Source: Agarophyton chilense
Taxonomy: Eukaryota > Rhodophyta > Florideophyceae > Gracilariales > Gracilariaceae
Reading direction: 5' to 3'
Length of the DNA: 64,000 bases
Assembly (NCBI GenBank): GCA_030374765.1
Contig: JARGXX010000097.1
Location: 186,001 to 250,000, forward strand
The position numbers were made by a program, and so were the translations under genes. The notes below the pieces were generated by a model. It searched no databases and was not told where the DNA came from. It saw only the letters and a program-made list of their open reading frames with translations. Position 1 is the stretch's first letter. Each line of letters begins with the position of its first letter. This document shows positions 41,887 to 52,668 of this stretch, piece by piece.

Positions 41887-43545
41887 TCACGGTGCGAAAC
41901 TTTTTCGCCGGTCACGAAGGATATTCCCCTCATTTTTTGTTGCGGTTATGTAGTCACATACACTTCCAATATGAACAGATAAATATCCGTTCTTGCTTCT
42001 TTTTGGGCACCCATCTCTGCACTCAGCCAGCGATTCTCTCTCCTTTTCATAGGTCCAAAGGCTGACAATATCTTTCTCACCATACAACCGCTTCGGCATT
42101 CCTTTGCGATCTGCCAACAAATGTAAAGCAAATCTGAAAGCTGTGACGAATACAACCCAACATATAACAAGAATGATGGCCCATTGTTCTATCGTCGCTG
42201 TATTTCGAGGGATAGAGCTCGAGGCCTCCACAGTTTCCTCCCATGTATCTGCATTTCGAGATGGGAGGGACAACCTATCGCAGTTGCGGTATGCAATGGC
42301 ATACTTATTGACATTGATCTTTTCCTGCGCTCTCGATATCGCCAAAAACGCAGCATACGCTATAGGGTTCGTCTCTGGGTTGTAGTCGATGACTCCTTTT
42401 GCAAAGCGATACACATTTCTACGGCTTTCCACAGCGATGAGAGCTATCCAATTCTTTTCAATGTCCTCGACGTCCAATTCCACCACACCCGTTCCTTGTG
42501 CGTAGGAAAGCGTGCTGTTTTCGGTGAAACCATTTGTGCAGCCAAGCATCATTACTCTCATCATTCCTTCGCCGTGTCGGCCATAGACAGTTCCAAAGCA
42601 CTTCACTTTCGAGTCACCCAGACGCTTAATAAAAACGGAGGACGTGAAATCATCAGAAGCGAAAGAATAGGGAAAACTGCCGACTATATCCTTCGATGTA
42701 ATGCGCATTGTTACGAATGAGCGCTCTTCATCACCATTGGACTTATAGGAATGTGCGCGCATTGTGTGACTGAGCTGTTCATTCTCTTGTTGAGCTTTTT
42801 TACCTTTTCCTTGCAGAGTCTCATAAACATCGGTGGTTTCGTAGACTAGGTTTGACAAAGTGGGCTCGCATAAAGGTCTGAACGAATCCTCTGGACTAGT
42901 GGTCCATATTGGGCGATACAGTCTGTAGATGCCATTTTCGTGAATTATGCATTCTTCTGCAAGTCGAGCAAATCGGTTGGCATTGGTACGATAGATGATA
43001 CTGTCTAGAGAGCATATTCCGCGCGTAAAATTCAAGCGCGTTACCTTTCCGGCGATTGGAATACGACCCATACGAGAGTCAGATGAGAATTCAAGACTGA
43101 TCTCGACTGCGTACGCAGCCACCGTTAGCAGTGTGAGTAGAACTGGTGGGCCAATGTTTCGAGTGCGAAAGCGGTGAATTAGGTTGTAGCGATCTATCCG
43201 ACGGTTTCCGAAATCAACAGATAGGCCGTAATAAAGAAAGAGACGGCGTCGAAAGTGTTCGAAGCTGTCCAGACCACCGCGAACCAAAACATCGATAGAG
43301 AAAGTTAGAAGAAGGTACTTGATAACGTTGAAGACCGGTACTGGCAGGCTCGTTTCGATAGTCATTGGGACGAGCGTTGTCGGAATCAAAAATTCTGCGG
43401 TAGGGGCACGAGCACGCTCCCGAGAATCCCAAGTGGTTTCTCGCAAGAAGTGGAAGGAAAGGGAATGAAGGAAGCATTCTTCAATCAATCTGGAATGCAT
43501 TTGCCTGCTTTGCAAGCACCCATGACCTTGCTGTGGATGAAGCAA
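41887..43545 (-). CDS. Membrane protein, unknown family (552 aa)
   Basis: The first in-frame start gives 552 residues. Met61 (43365, MTIETSLPVPVFNVIKYLLL) is a more natural start because the part before it has biased composition. Hydrophobic helices lie near the N-terminus (NVIKYLLLTFSIDVLV), after about 120 residues (VLLTLLTVAAYAV) and near the C-terminus (WAIILVICWVVFVTAF). A large, probably extracellular domain with paired Cys lies between the last two. The cytosolic tail begins LHLLADRKGMPKRLYGEKD. I do not recognise a named family; my impression is of a red-alga-restricted membrane protein. The gene ends 25 bases outside the palindrome border. Confidence 0.7.
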   Translation of the reverse strand: MLHPQQGHGCLQSRQMHSRLIEECFLHSLSFHFLRETTWDSRERARAPTAEFLIPTTLVPMTIETSLPVPVFNVIKYLLLTFSIDVLVRGGLDSFEHFRRRLFLYYGLSVDFGNRRIDRYNLIHRFRTRNIGPPVLLTLLTVAAYAVEISLEFSSDSRMGRIPIAGKVTRLNFTRGICSLDSIIYRTNANRFARLAEECIIHENGIYRLYRPIWTTSPEDSFRPLCEPTLSNLVYETTDVYETLQGKGKKAQQENEQLSHTMRAHSYKSNGDEERSFVTMRITSKDIVGSFPYSFASDDFTSSVFIKRLGDSKVKCFGTVYGRHGEGMMRVMMLGCTNGFTENSTLSYAQGTGVVELDVEDIEKNWIALIAVESRRNVYRFAKGVIDYNPETNPIAYAAFLAISRAQEKINVNKYAIAYRNCDRLSLPSRNADTWEETVEASSSIPRNTATIEQWAIILVICWVVFVTAFRFALHLLADRKGMPKRLYGEKDIVSLWTYEKERESLAECRDGCPKRSKNGYLSVHIGSVCDYITATKNEGNILRDRRKSFAP

Positions 43546-43770
43546 GGCAGCAAGGTACTTCCTCGCTAGAGCGCGCTGATTGGCGCTACAACCATTGATT
43601 GTTTAAGCCATACAAAACAGTGACGAGGAAACAAAAATGTTCTGTCTACAATATGGGTTCCGTCTGTACGTCATTGCTGTGCTCAGCGAAGATTCTACAT
43701 TTGCCTCTCCCACGCTTCCTTATAACGCCGCCTCGCATCTGTCCCGGCCGGAACACAACCTTTGATCACT

Positions 43771-44655
43771 ATGCATCATCTCTCAAATATGAACTCATTC
43801 TTCACCACTTCCGCTGCTACTATTGCTCCCCGAAACTTATTCGTCACATTTGCTCTGTGCCTCTTTACCGCCTTGCTCCCAACAAACGCGTCTCCGATTT
43901 TCGATGGTATAAGCGGAGCCCCATGCACATCTGCAGAACAATGCAAAGGCTCAAGAACATGTTACTACATCCCCTTAGACTCCCTGGCATCATTCGGACC
44001 CTGCAATGGAAGAGATGAGTGTTTCTGCGCCCCCATCGATATTAGTGACCTAATATGTTCTTCGGACGACGATTGCTCAGTTCCCGGCGAAGTGTGCGCA
44101 GGTTTTGATCAACTGAAAGTTAGCGGCTGCCTCTCTCTTGAAACTGTAGAGAAGTATCCCCAACTCTTTCGCACAGATAACGATGCTGACCTTAAAGTAT
44201 CCGACGAGGCGGTTGCGCAATCTCCGGATGACAGTCACACACCTCTCGGAAACAGCGAGGGTATACAAGGCGTCGCTCTAGTGGAAGAGCTGGAACCATC
44301 CAGCTCCCCGAAATCTGAAAATGCATGCATCGCATTGAAACATCTGGAACACTTGTCTTCAGATCAGCTTCTATTTCCAACCCATGTTCCCGCCTCTGTT
44401 CTTTGCGACTCGCACGGAAACTGTGCCACTCCGGGACATGTTATCAGCTTTGAAGGACGATTCATGATGATGAAGTCATATTGCGCTTCTGTCGGCTGCC
44501 AGACTACTATTGAACTGGTGAACAGTCCGAAATATGTCCCCAAGCTCCGTATTCCCTCGCAGTCGAACACGCTCCTGTTCACTCCTTTTGCGGCGCGGTA
44601 TGCATCGCGTATTGAAGAAAAGATTCTCAGAGTTGCCTTACGAATTGGGCTTTGA
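43771..44655 (+). CDS. Secreted Cys-rich protein, about 294 aa
   Basis: I take ATG 43771, with ATG 43789 (MNSFFTTS) as the alternative. Both give a signal peptide ending near LLPTNASP. The N-terminal domain has a dense Cys pattern (CTSAEQCKGSRTCYYIP, CNGRDECFCAP, CSSDDDCSVPGEVC) resembling small extracellular disulphide modules. A Ser/Pro/acidic linker follows, then a C-terminal domain with further Cys (CDSHGNCATPGH, YCASVGCQTTIE). It diverges from the neighbouring membrane protein gene, with about 230 bases between the starts. The function is unknown; a cell-wall or apoplast protein is plausible. Confidence 0.72.
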   Translation: MHHLSNMNSFFTTSAATIAPRNLFVTFALCLFTALLPTNASPIFDGISGAPCTSAEQCKGSRTCYYIPLDSLASFGPCNGRDECFCAPIDISDLICSSDDDCSVPGEVCAGFDQLKVSGCLSLETVEKYPQLFRTDNDADLKVSDEAVAQSPDDSHTPLGNSEGIQGVALVEELEPSSSPKSENACIALKHLEHLSSDQLLFPTHVPASVLCDSHGNCATPGHVISFEGRFMMMKSYCASVGCQTTIELVNSPKYVPKLRIPSQSNTLLFTPFAARYASRIEEKILRVALRIGL

Positions 44656-44865
44656 GAGCTTGTCAGAAATCCATCAAGAAACACCTTGATATAGCTTCCA
44701 TCATAGCTGACGAAAACATGCAGCTGAGATACTGTAAACAAATTTTTGTGATAATTCGAATCTGATTCAAAACTGATTCAAACCAAGAGCTTAATGCTTT
44801 CGAGAGCTCTGTATACATGAATCGATTCGGCTTGCGAGCGTACAAATACTTGCCGCACTTTTGAC

Positions 44866-46586
44866 GTGCATGGTGGATGTTATAGAGTCTTATCCGTCGT
44901 TGTTCGCCGAGTTTCTAAACCGGCAGCGCGATGTCAATGCCTAGATTGGCGCGGAGATTGTCGTTGCTCTTGGTCCCCTGCTTGTGGCGCACCCTGCAGA
45001 AACTTTTGGCAGCATGCTGAAGGAAAGAGCAAATGAAAAGGATGACCATGTCAGGTGTATTGCTCTACAGTCCATTGGCAAGTTCATTCATCGCGCGAGC
45101 GAATCCTTGCTACAGGTTATGGCTTTGCGTCTTTGTGACCGGAAGCAGCAGGTGAGAAAGGCTGCTCTTCTTCAGGTTTACGAACTTTTCATGAATGCGA
45201 CTCCATCGTATTCGAGGCCAAGTCCAAGTTCTGAACCTCACGAGGAAAGAAACTTTTTAATGGACTGTAGGGAAAATAAAGAGTCAATTGGAGAAGCTCT
45301 CGGACGCAGAAGACCTCGATCATCTATTGAAACAGTGACGATGAACGACGTGTTGGAAACGCGCATGCTAAAGCATTCATGGCTACCAGACGCCATTCTG
45401 CGCTCTTACATGGCTCTGAACGATGCTGGAGACCAGAAACGCGCTCGTGAAATTGAAAGGCTTATCCTTAAACGGATAATTGCAACCTGGGAGCACGACG
45501 GTGTAAGTATTAGGGCTGGCCTTTGTCGGGTGGCCATCTTTATCTCTCAGCTTTCGGAACCGTCTTATGAACATCTTATGGCAATTGTGCGGAGTTGGTG
45601 GAACACAAGAGCAGCACTAATCTCCATCGCTCAATTCCGACTCAATTCACGCAAGGCATGTGTGCCTTTGAGTCACGTGAAAAGGCAGACTACTCCCTTT
45701 TACCTAACGTTTTCCCGAAAGAGCCACAGTGAAGGTCGAGACAAGAATATATCCACAGCCATACCGAGTATCGGGTTACGAAATCATGCTTTTGCGCTAG
45801 CATCGCTCTTGTCAGCGCGAATCGCTGCTCCCATACTCCTGAGTACTGCCAGAAGTATTGCATGTCTTTCGCTACCGCCTTTCGCTACCGCAGCGGATCT
45901 GAAGGTATTTGAAAAGATTCTTAAGGCTGTACACCCTCTGTCCACTTGCGTAGAAGTCGCTGATGCTAGGCAAGATGTAGTGTCGAGATTGGGTTCCAAA
46001 ACTGTAGGAGGCCGTTTTTCACTGAACATGTATTCCCGTATTCCCTATTTGTTGCAATGGAGTGTTTTCAGGGTCGTACTTGGCTGCAGCGTGTGACATT
46101 GCAAAGCGAGAGAGCTTCATTCCTTCGATCGACTGCGCAGAGGACGGACCCATGACTCAGATGGTCTCCGAAAGCGGAAAACGGATTTTGCCCGGTATCC
46201 TCCGTTTTCTTGAGATCGTGGCAACGGATTGCAGTGAAGTCCTTGGCTTCAAAGTTGACGAAAGTCGATCTCTGTTCGATGTTAAGCTAGGTGCTTCCGA
46301 TTCATCGGCTGATGTCATTCTATGTGGAATGAGACAGGTCTGCAGACTACCCGCACAGAGTTCCCATGAGGCTGGAAATGACAAGTTGCTCCTAAAACTT
46401 AAAACGCATTTGGCACAGCGGACTTCTTCGAACTCCCGTTTGAACAGTTCGTTCTCGAAGACGCGAGTGACGAAACAGTTTCCAGGCCCTCTGGCGGGAG
46501 TGATGCTTCATTCGAAGAAATCGCATACTTCTTTATCCTTGGAATTATGGCATAGGCCCATGACGTGCGCGTATCAATACACCTGA
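44866..46586 (+). pseudogene. PDS5: Partial PDS5 (cohesin-associated HEAT-repeat) copy
   Basis: The frame from about 44866 reads VIESYPSLFAEFLNRQRDV, then DHVRCIALQSIGKF, LCDRKQQVRKAALLQVYELF and WLPDAILRSYMALNDAGD, the HEAT-repeat pattern of PDS5, which regulates sister-chromatid cohesion in the nucleus. An in-frame TAG lies at 44942. The frame shifts near 46060 and continues as SYLAAACDIAKRESF and KRILPGILRFLEIVATDCSEV to 46586. The start and the C-terminal half of PDS5 are missing. It is a broken fragment; the active gene is presumably elsewhere. The alternative, an intron at each break, is less likely because no splice sites fit well. Confidence 0.65.
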
Positions 46587-47944
46587 CGATAGTACTCTAC
46601 GCCCAACCTGCCCCAAACTCTTCCCCAGAGTACTTCTCAGAGAAACCCTTCGTGATCCTATCCAATAGAGTTACAGCGCATGAGAGGCTTTCACAGTTAG
46701 CGATGGCGTATTCGATTATATTCGGGTAGCCCACATCGCGCTTCGCTTTCCCTACTGAACCTCGGGAAGCCGCAAAGGAGTCCCTCAGGGCAATGAAGAG
46801 GGACCGAAACTCATTCCATGAGATGTGAATTTCGGAATTGACTGAGGGCGTTGACTCAACGCAGAGAGACAGTCCCATGACGGCGGGGAGTCTCTTAGGC
46901 AAGGGAAAATGTGGTGCGGGGCGTGGAAGGTATGGGTGCGGATAACAACTGGAGGGAACGGTTTAAAGAGCGGTGGGGAAGAGGGTATAATGGCGATAGA
47001 GTGGACACGAAGAGGGAAAGTGACGACAAACGACGGTTCCAATACAGCCCTGTATCGGATTTGAACGAAGATTATACACGATCACTCAGGTCGAATGAGA
47101 ATCTGAAATAAAGGGAAAGGTGGTTAACTCGGCGGGGGGTCGCCTTTCTTAAGGAAAGGTGTCTGAGGGGAACGAGCACGGGCTGTCTGAGGTCTCAAGT
47201 ATTTGTGCTTTCACGTTCACTTTGATAATAGGGAAGTGGAGTTTGGATGACCGCGGTCGAGTCTGCAATCACCAATGCCAGTCTTTGGCCCCGGAAATCG
47301 TGTGTTTTAATTCTTTTAGGGGATCCGAGTCTGACATTGGTGACCACCAATGCCAAACCTGGTCTCACTTGACCGCTGTCAACAAAATCGCACTTCCAGC
47401 AATGGCCGATGGGGATTGGGGGGCCCACGGAGAATCGCCTCAACGTCACCTGTAGTCCATCTCCGTTCGTCAGGAAGCACCTATCCCCACGTAGGAGGTT
47501 CGAGACCACGCGGAAGAGTACTGTGTGCCTCGCGAGAGCTGTACAGCTGTTGTTTCGAATTCAGCGGGGGATTCTTGCGCGATGTGAAGGAGCGATGATA
47601 ACGGTTGAACTTTGTATTCCGCCGGGCCCTGAGGTATCTTACGGGCGACACGTGGACGGCTCGACCTCAGGTGGACTCATGTATATTATTAATTTATCTT
47701 AATTAGTGTAATAGAATAGCATTACAGTGCCAGGGAGATCCCAGCGCATCGCCAGTACTGTTTACTTGGCTCGAGTGACGCTTCTCCCTTAGAGTAACGT
47801 AGGCAGCGTTAGGATACTAAATAATCTCCTTTGGTATATTCCTTCCACCATTTGGTCTTCAAGCTATCGTTTCCGTAACTCCAACGAGTAAGACTACGCA
47901 GTAAACGCCAGCTAATTGCACCAAGTATTATGAGAGTGCCACCG
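46587..47944. other. No recognised gene; short ORFs only
   Basis: It contains a 101-codon minus-strand ORF (46902-46597) and several 65-100-codon ORFs of no known family. A short direct repeat, CACCAATGCCA, occurs twice (47274 and 47346). The stretch 47670-47900 is AT-rich. It may hold decayed upstream parts of Gypsy A copy 2, but I could not align them. Confidence 0.4.
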
Positions 47945-49662
47945 TCAATAATTTGACTTTAAGACCCGCTCTACGACGCTAACACCGGTCCAGACCAGTA
48001 CGCTGACCCAACCGTCTTTGCGTTAAAATTAGTATCTGTCAAGTACGATGCAATCGTGGTAGAAAGGGCCGGCGCTCAGGAGTACATCCTCCGCGACCGC
48101 GTTGTTATCGCCCCATCACCGCCCAAAAACGTATAGGCTGCCGTTACGAAACCCACAACCGTGGATAATGGTTCGTGGAACACCTCAGTGTCTGAGCATA
48201 CTTCAGTGGTTACAAGACGTTCTTTTGTACAACATCCTTCTCGAGGACTCCCCGATTTGCCCCTCTCGTCGGACGCTACTTAAAAGATTCCTTCTCTCTC
48301 TTCGCCGCGTGCTATCTACGCTCTCTGGTTGGGACTTACTACCGATCCTATTGCTCTATCTGAAAAAAAGGCGGAAGATATTATGGTAGACCTTGTGGAG
48401 CAAAACCCGGCGACGGGATGTGCTCTCAAGGTGTTCGAAGCCTTGCTCCCTGGGGGAGGCAGACTCAGAGACAGAGCCCTCCGTTCCACCCGTAGTGTGG
48501 GGTGTAACTCCCACGGGGGATTCCGGCAGTACCGACGGAGGTGAGGGGTAGAAACCGTTGGATCGGGAATGGGTATGGGTATTCCAAAGAATGGGGGAAA
48601 ATCCGGCGAAGAGGAAAAACGGGGCGAGGGTCGGGCACTAACAGGCACCGGACCCGAGAGCCAGAAAAGGGGCGAAACAACAAAAGAAACCCAATACAGG
48701 GGAGAAAACCTGTCCTCGAAATGAAACACAAAAAGCACGCAACAAGTAAGCAAAACCCCCACGGGGTATCGTGCACGCAGGTCGTCTGAGCGGTCCCAAG
48801 GGGGTGGTTGCACGGAACCCAAACGTGGGCACTCTCCAAGTGGAGTCGTGTCCCTACGCAGGCGTTGCTAACCAGAGCCCGTTCCGGGTTGTAAGGCCGA
48901 AACGATGGCGACGATGAACCTCTAAAGGTGTCGAAGACCAACCTTGGTTACCATTTACTTTGAGCTTCGGACTGTCAGATCTCATCTCCCTAAGTAGGGC
49001 CCACTAACTAAACTCTACAGTAGTGCACACCTGCTCAGGTCCATACACGTGGAGATCCCACTGTCAGGGCCCAAAAGTCCAACGTTCTAACAAATATCCG
49101 AAAATCGGTGCCAAAATTAAGCCACGTGTATCACGGGGCCAATCCAACCATGGGCCATCCGAATTGTCACTTCATAGGCGAACTCTAACCAGAAAACAGT
49201 GCCACCTCAGCACACCTTAGAGGGGATCATAGTCATAACCCTCGGAGGGTTCAATCCTCATTCTATGAGTTGCATCTTCAAGTATCCCCTAACTGGGCGT
49301 TGCTCTACAGACCTCGACCAGGTCGTTCAAGCCAAGCCAGTTACAGACAACTCACAGGCCGAAGGCGCATTTTACTCGTTTTATAGTAAAGTGAAGACCT
49401 CTAGAAGATTATTCCGCAGCGCCATTAATTACTAGGAAGACACGATCTACTCACATTCTCTGCATTTGGGTGAAATTGATACTGAGACTTCGGTGGAAAC
49501 TGATGGACACAGTACTGTAACTCATCGACAACGTCGTCACGAGAACCATCACGTGGAAAGGCGGAACAAGCCACGGCGCGGGGCTCTCCCGGCCATCAGT
49601 TGGAACGCACATCTGATAGCACGGCACTTATCTCAGGAGATAGGCTATTCAACCTTGAAGGT

Positions 49663-50225
49663 TGTAGTATAGTGAATCCGAGCGGGTTGTCAGGTAAGAA
49701 GGGCGTGGTCAGGACTGAGTGCAAGTGGCCTGGTCGCACACGTGTGCGAAGATGGCACACCAGACGGACATGTACAGTAGGTTAACACGTAGCATAGTTG
49801 TAGGTAGCTGGCGCACCCCACCCCGTGATAATTCCGCCACGTGGGTGCAGGCGCCACCACGGACTGTAATGCGGGTTGCAGCTCGGAGGTGCACACTACT
49901 TATGCACCTCCGCTCCCCGCCACCCTCCAAACAGTAAAGGGTAAGCACCACCGTCCTAGTCTAAGTATCGTTTCTAAAGCAGACCTGAAGCGTTACTCCG
50001 CACGGGATATCTACAGGTTTACAAGCCGTTCGGACTCTTCGCGCGTACCTCGATCGCGCCTGACGTTCCCAACCGCCTAGTCTCCCTACGACCGCCTGGT
50101 GCTGGCGCTCGTCTCCACGCGTCACCGTTCCCCAACCGGCCTCGTGTGACACGCACGCCCCGCTTACGGACTCCGCACGGATCGCGCCTCTAGGAAACTT
50201 ACACGCCTTTCGGCGCTATCTCACA
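49663..50225 (+). repeat. 5' LTR and primer site of Gypsy B
   Basis: 563 bp, starting TGTAGTATAGTG and ending TATCTCACA. The primer-binding site follows at 50226-50243. The same site is seen in minus-strand Gypsy C at the left window edge. Confidence 0.95.
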
Positions 50226-50299
50226 TTGGTCTCCCGACTTAGAAGTGGGATTCGTGTTTACCGAACGGGTTAGATCAGATCTGGAAAAGGAGTCACGCG

Positions 50300-52576
50300 A
50301 TGCAGTCCCGTGACGCAAACGTGGATTCGACCGCACGGGTTGATGTCGAAAAAGAATTGGCTCCGTCCGGCGAGCCACCCCTGCAGACCGCTTCGGGCAC
50401 CGCTTCGGTTGGCCGCCGCAGCACCCGCAGCACTGCACCTACCCTGGAATTCCCCCTTGGGAACCCCGAGGTTCTCGTCCGAAAAACCTCGAGGCCCCCT
50501 GGGCCCTCCGCTTCCTCATCCGCACGGTACGAAAGCCCCCCAGTGAGTTCGGCCGCTGCAGGGCCTGCCCAGCAATCCCCCGCTCCGATCGGACAGGACC
50601 CTCCGAATAGCCCTCCGCGGACGCTTACAGAACTGTGGAAGGAACTTGAACCGTATTGGCACTATAAGGTCAAGACCGAGATCGAGTCCCGTGTGCCCGT
50701 TCTGGTTGAGCGTTATCTGCACGAGCGCCTACCGGAGTTGCTCTCCGAAATCATCTCCCCGATGGTGCGCGAGACCGTCGAAGAGGTGCTGCAGCAGTTG
50801 ACACCGATCGGGTTTGGAAAAGAAAATAAGGAAGACCGACCGGCAGTTTACACGGCAACGGCGACGTTGCCACCCCTCCCAAAGTTTTCAATGGGCCGCC
50901 CGGACGTAGCCCCAGACCACGAACCCGAACGGATCCTGGAACCACATGAAGGGGGACAGCAGAGTGCCCCCATGGTCCCAGCCCGTTCGGTTAATTCACG
51001 CCGAGATGATCCGAACGGAGATTCAGACGACTCTTCCTCTGATGACGTGGGAAGAGGCCGCCGCAAGAAGGGCGGTAGGGCTGATTCCAACTCCGATTCG
51101 GATCGCCACCGTCGCGCGCGGAAGAGCCGTCGTCGTAGACAGAAACGACGCTCCTCCGATTCGGACACTGATTCTGACCGCTCGGATAGTTCGGATGCCG
51201 TTTCCCGGACTGACAGTGACTCTGATTCAAACCGTTCTGATCGCATAAGGCGCTCCGACCGGTATCGTTCCCGTTCGGAGAAATCTGCACCCAGGCGCAT
51301 CAAGCCGCTGAACGAACTGTTCACCAAGGTGGTGGACTACCGCACGTACCGGCTCAACGACCGTAGTCGGAAGTACAACTCGAAGGTAGCGCGGGGAATC
51401 CCGCGCTACCAAAAGAAGTTGAATGTCCAGATGAAGGGACATTCCTTCTCCGGAGCTGACGCTATTTCAGTTCTGAACTTCTTGCAGCGGTTTAAAACCG
51501 CCTGCAACCACAACGGACTGTCCGAGGGAGCAGCACTCTGGTGCTTCCAATTCTACCTGACCGGACCGGCTCACGCGTTGATCCAGTCTCGCCTCTTGGG
51601 AGAAACGGGCGCCTTTGACGTGCGGCGCAGCGAAATGCTCCGTACGTACTCGGAAGTCGTCAACTTTCTGTTGACTACGTACGCTACGGATGAAGTCATT
51701 GCCGACGCCTACTCGGAGGTTATTCTGTACCACCAGTCCTCTGGAATGTCCGAAACGGAATACTCTCAGATACTGTGGACGAAGGCCCTTCGCTGCGGCA
51801 ATGTCTTTTCCGACCGGAGGTTGAAGTCTATCTTCGTAGAGGCGTTGCTTCCCGCCATACGGGCGAAGGTGAGAAATCATCTCACGTCTCATCCCCACAT
51901 CGGATACGACGCACTCGCCCGATACGCCGAGTCCTACGGGAATACCCACGGCTCGGCTAGACGCCAGTCCGTCCGGACCGAGACACCGCCCGGCACGAAG
52001 CTGATCACTCCCCGGAGTTCCGCACGGAAAGTCCTGAGCGTGGGGACCCCAACGGAGTCCTTTGACACCGACTCGGAAGATGGCGAAGCCAATCTCGCCA
52101 TTGGACGTGAAAGCTCCACCCCGTCGGTCCCGACAACACCGTCGTTGTCGACCTTTTCCAACTCGGGCACATACCGCACAGCACAAGATATGACCCCAGG
52201 TACCGGCCAGACGCCTTCGGTTAGTACGGCACCGCCCGGTCAGTTGGTGAATCGCCCGTGCCGGATCTGTCTCTGGCGAGAGCCCAACTGCTGTCAAATG
52301 GTACCTCCGGGCGTCCGGGAAGACTTACTGGCCGCACGGGAGAGAAACTACCAACTCCGTCGTGAAGATGGATACTACAACCGTGATGGTACTAATAGCT
52401 CCGCTCGGGTCTCTACTGGCGTACGCTCGGGCAACCCTGCACGGGCTACCCCATTCCGCGCTAGCTCACCCCGGCCGGTTATGCTCATACGGAAAGAGCC
52501 CCCGCGAGCTACGAGTGGCGAGCTACCTCCAGCTCAGCTCATTATGGAACAGGAAAAAGCCGAGGAGAGTGTGTAG
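50300..52576 (+). CDS. gag: Gypsy B Gag (758 aa) with RS-like region
   Basis: ATG at 50300, about 75 bases after the LTR. The N-terminal 130 residues are Pro/Ser-rich. An acidic Ser/Asp-Arg region spans about residues 235-335 (runs such as SDSDTDSDRSDSSD and KSRRRRQKRRSSDS), resembling the RS domains of splicing factors. A retrotransposon Gag/capsid-like helical domain follows at about residues 380-560 (FSGADAISVLNFLQRF, FYLTGPAHALI). Near the C-terminus is CRICLWREPNCC, a Cys cluster that is not the standard zinc knuckle. Gag packages element RNA in the cytoplasm or nucleus. Confidence 0.88.
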   Translation: MQSRDANVDSTARVDVEKELAPSGEPPLQTASGTASVGRRSTRSTAPTLEFPLGNPEVLVRKTSRPPGPSASSSARYESPPVSSAAAGPAQQSPAPIGQDPPNSPPRTLTELWKELEPYWHYKVKTEIESRVPVLVERYLHERLPELLSEIISPMVRETVEEVLQQLTPIGFGKENKEDRPAVYTATATLPPLPKFSMGRPDVAPDHEPERILEPHEGGQQSAPMVPARSVNSRRDDPNGDSDDSSSDDVGRGRRKKGGRADSNSDSDRHRRARKSRRRRQKRRSSDSDTDSDRSDSSDAVSRTDSDSDSNRSDRIRRSDRYRSRSEKSAPRRIKPLNELFTKVVDYRTYRLNDRSRKYNSKVARGIPRYQKKLNVQMKGHSFSGADAISVLNFLQRFKTACNHNGLSEGAALWCFQFYLTGPAHALIQSRLLGETGAFDVRRSEMLRTYSEVVNFLLTTYATDEVIADAYSEVILYHQSSGMSETEYSQILWTKALRCGNVFSDRRLKSIFVEALLPAIRAKVRNHLTSHPHIGYDALARYAESYGNTHGSARRQSVRTETPPGTKLITPRSSARKVLSVGTPTESFDTDSEDGEANLAIGRESSTPSVPTTPSLSTFSNSGTYRTAQDMTPGTGQTPSVSTAPPGQLVNRPCRICLWREPNCCQMVPPGVREDLLAARERNYQLRREDGYYNRDGTNSSARVSTGVRSGNPARATPFRASSPRPVMLIRKEPPRATSGELPPAQLIMEQEKAEESV

Positions 52577-52668
52577 AGGCGCACGACTCTCCTAGGCCGG
52601 AAAGCCTCACCGAAGCGGATTACACGGGTACGACCTCCGACCTGACGGAGCGACGCCCTGTAGACGCT

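Noticed and set aside
47270-47356. Direct repeat CACCAATGCCA considered as a CRISPR-like or satellite unit
   Set aside because: Only two copies with unlike flanks, in a eukaryotic setting. No array.
50848-51327. A 159-codon Ser/Glu-rich minus-strand ORF in Gypsy B
   Set aside because: It is the antisense image of the RS-like repeats in Gag. The repeated codons produce an open complement.
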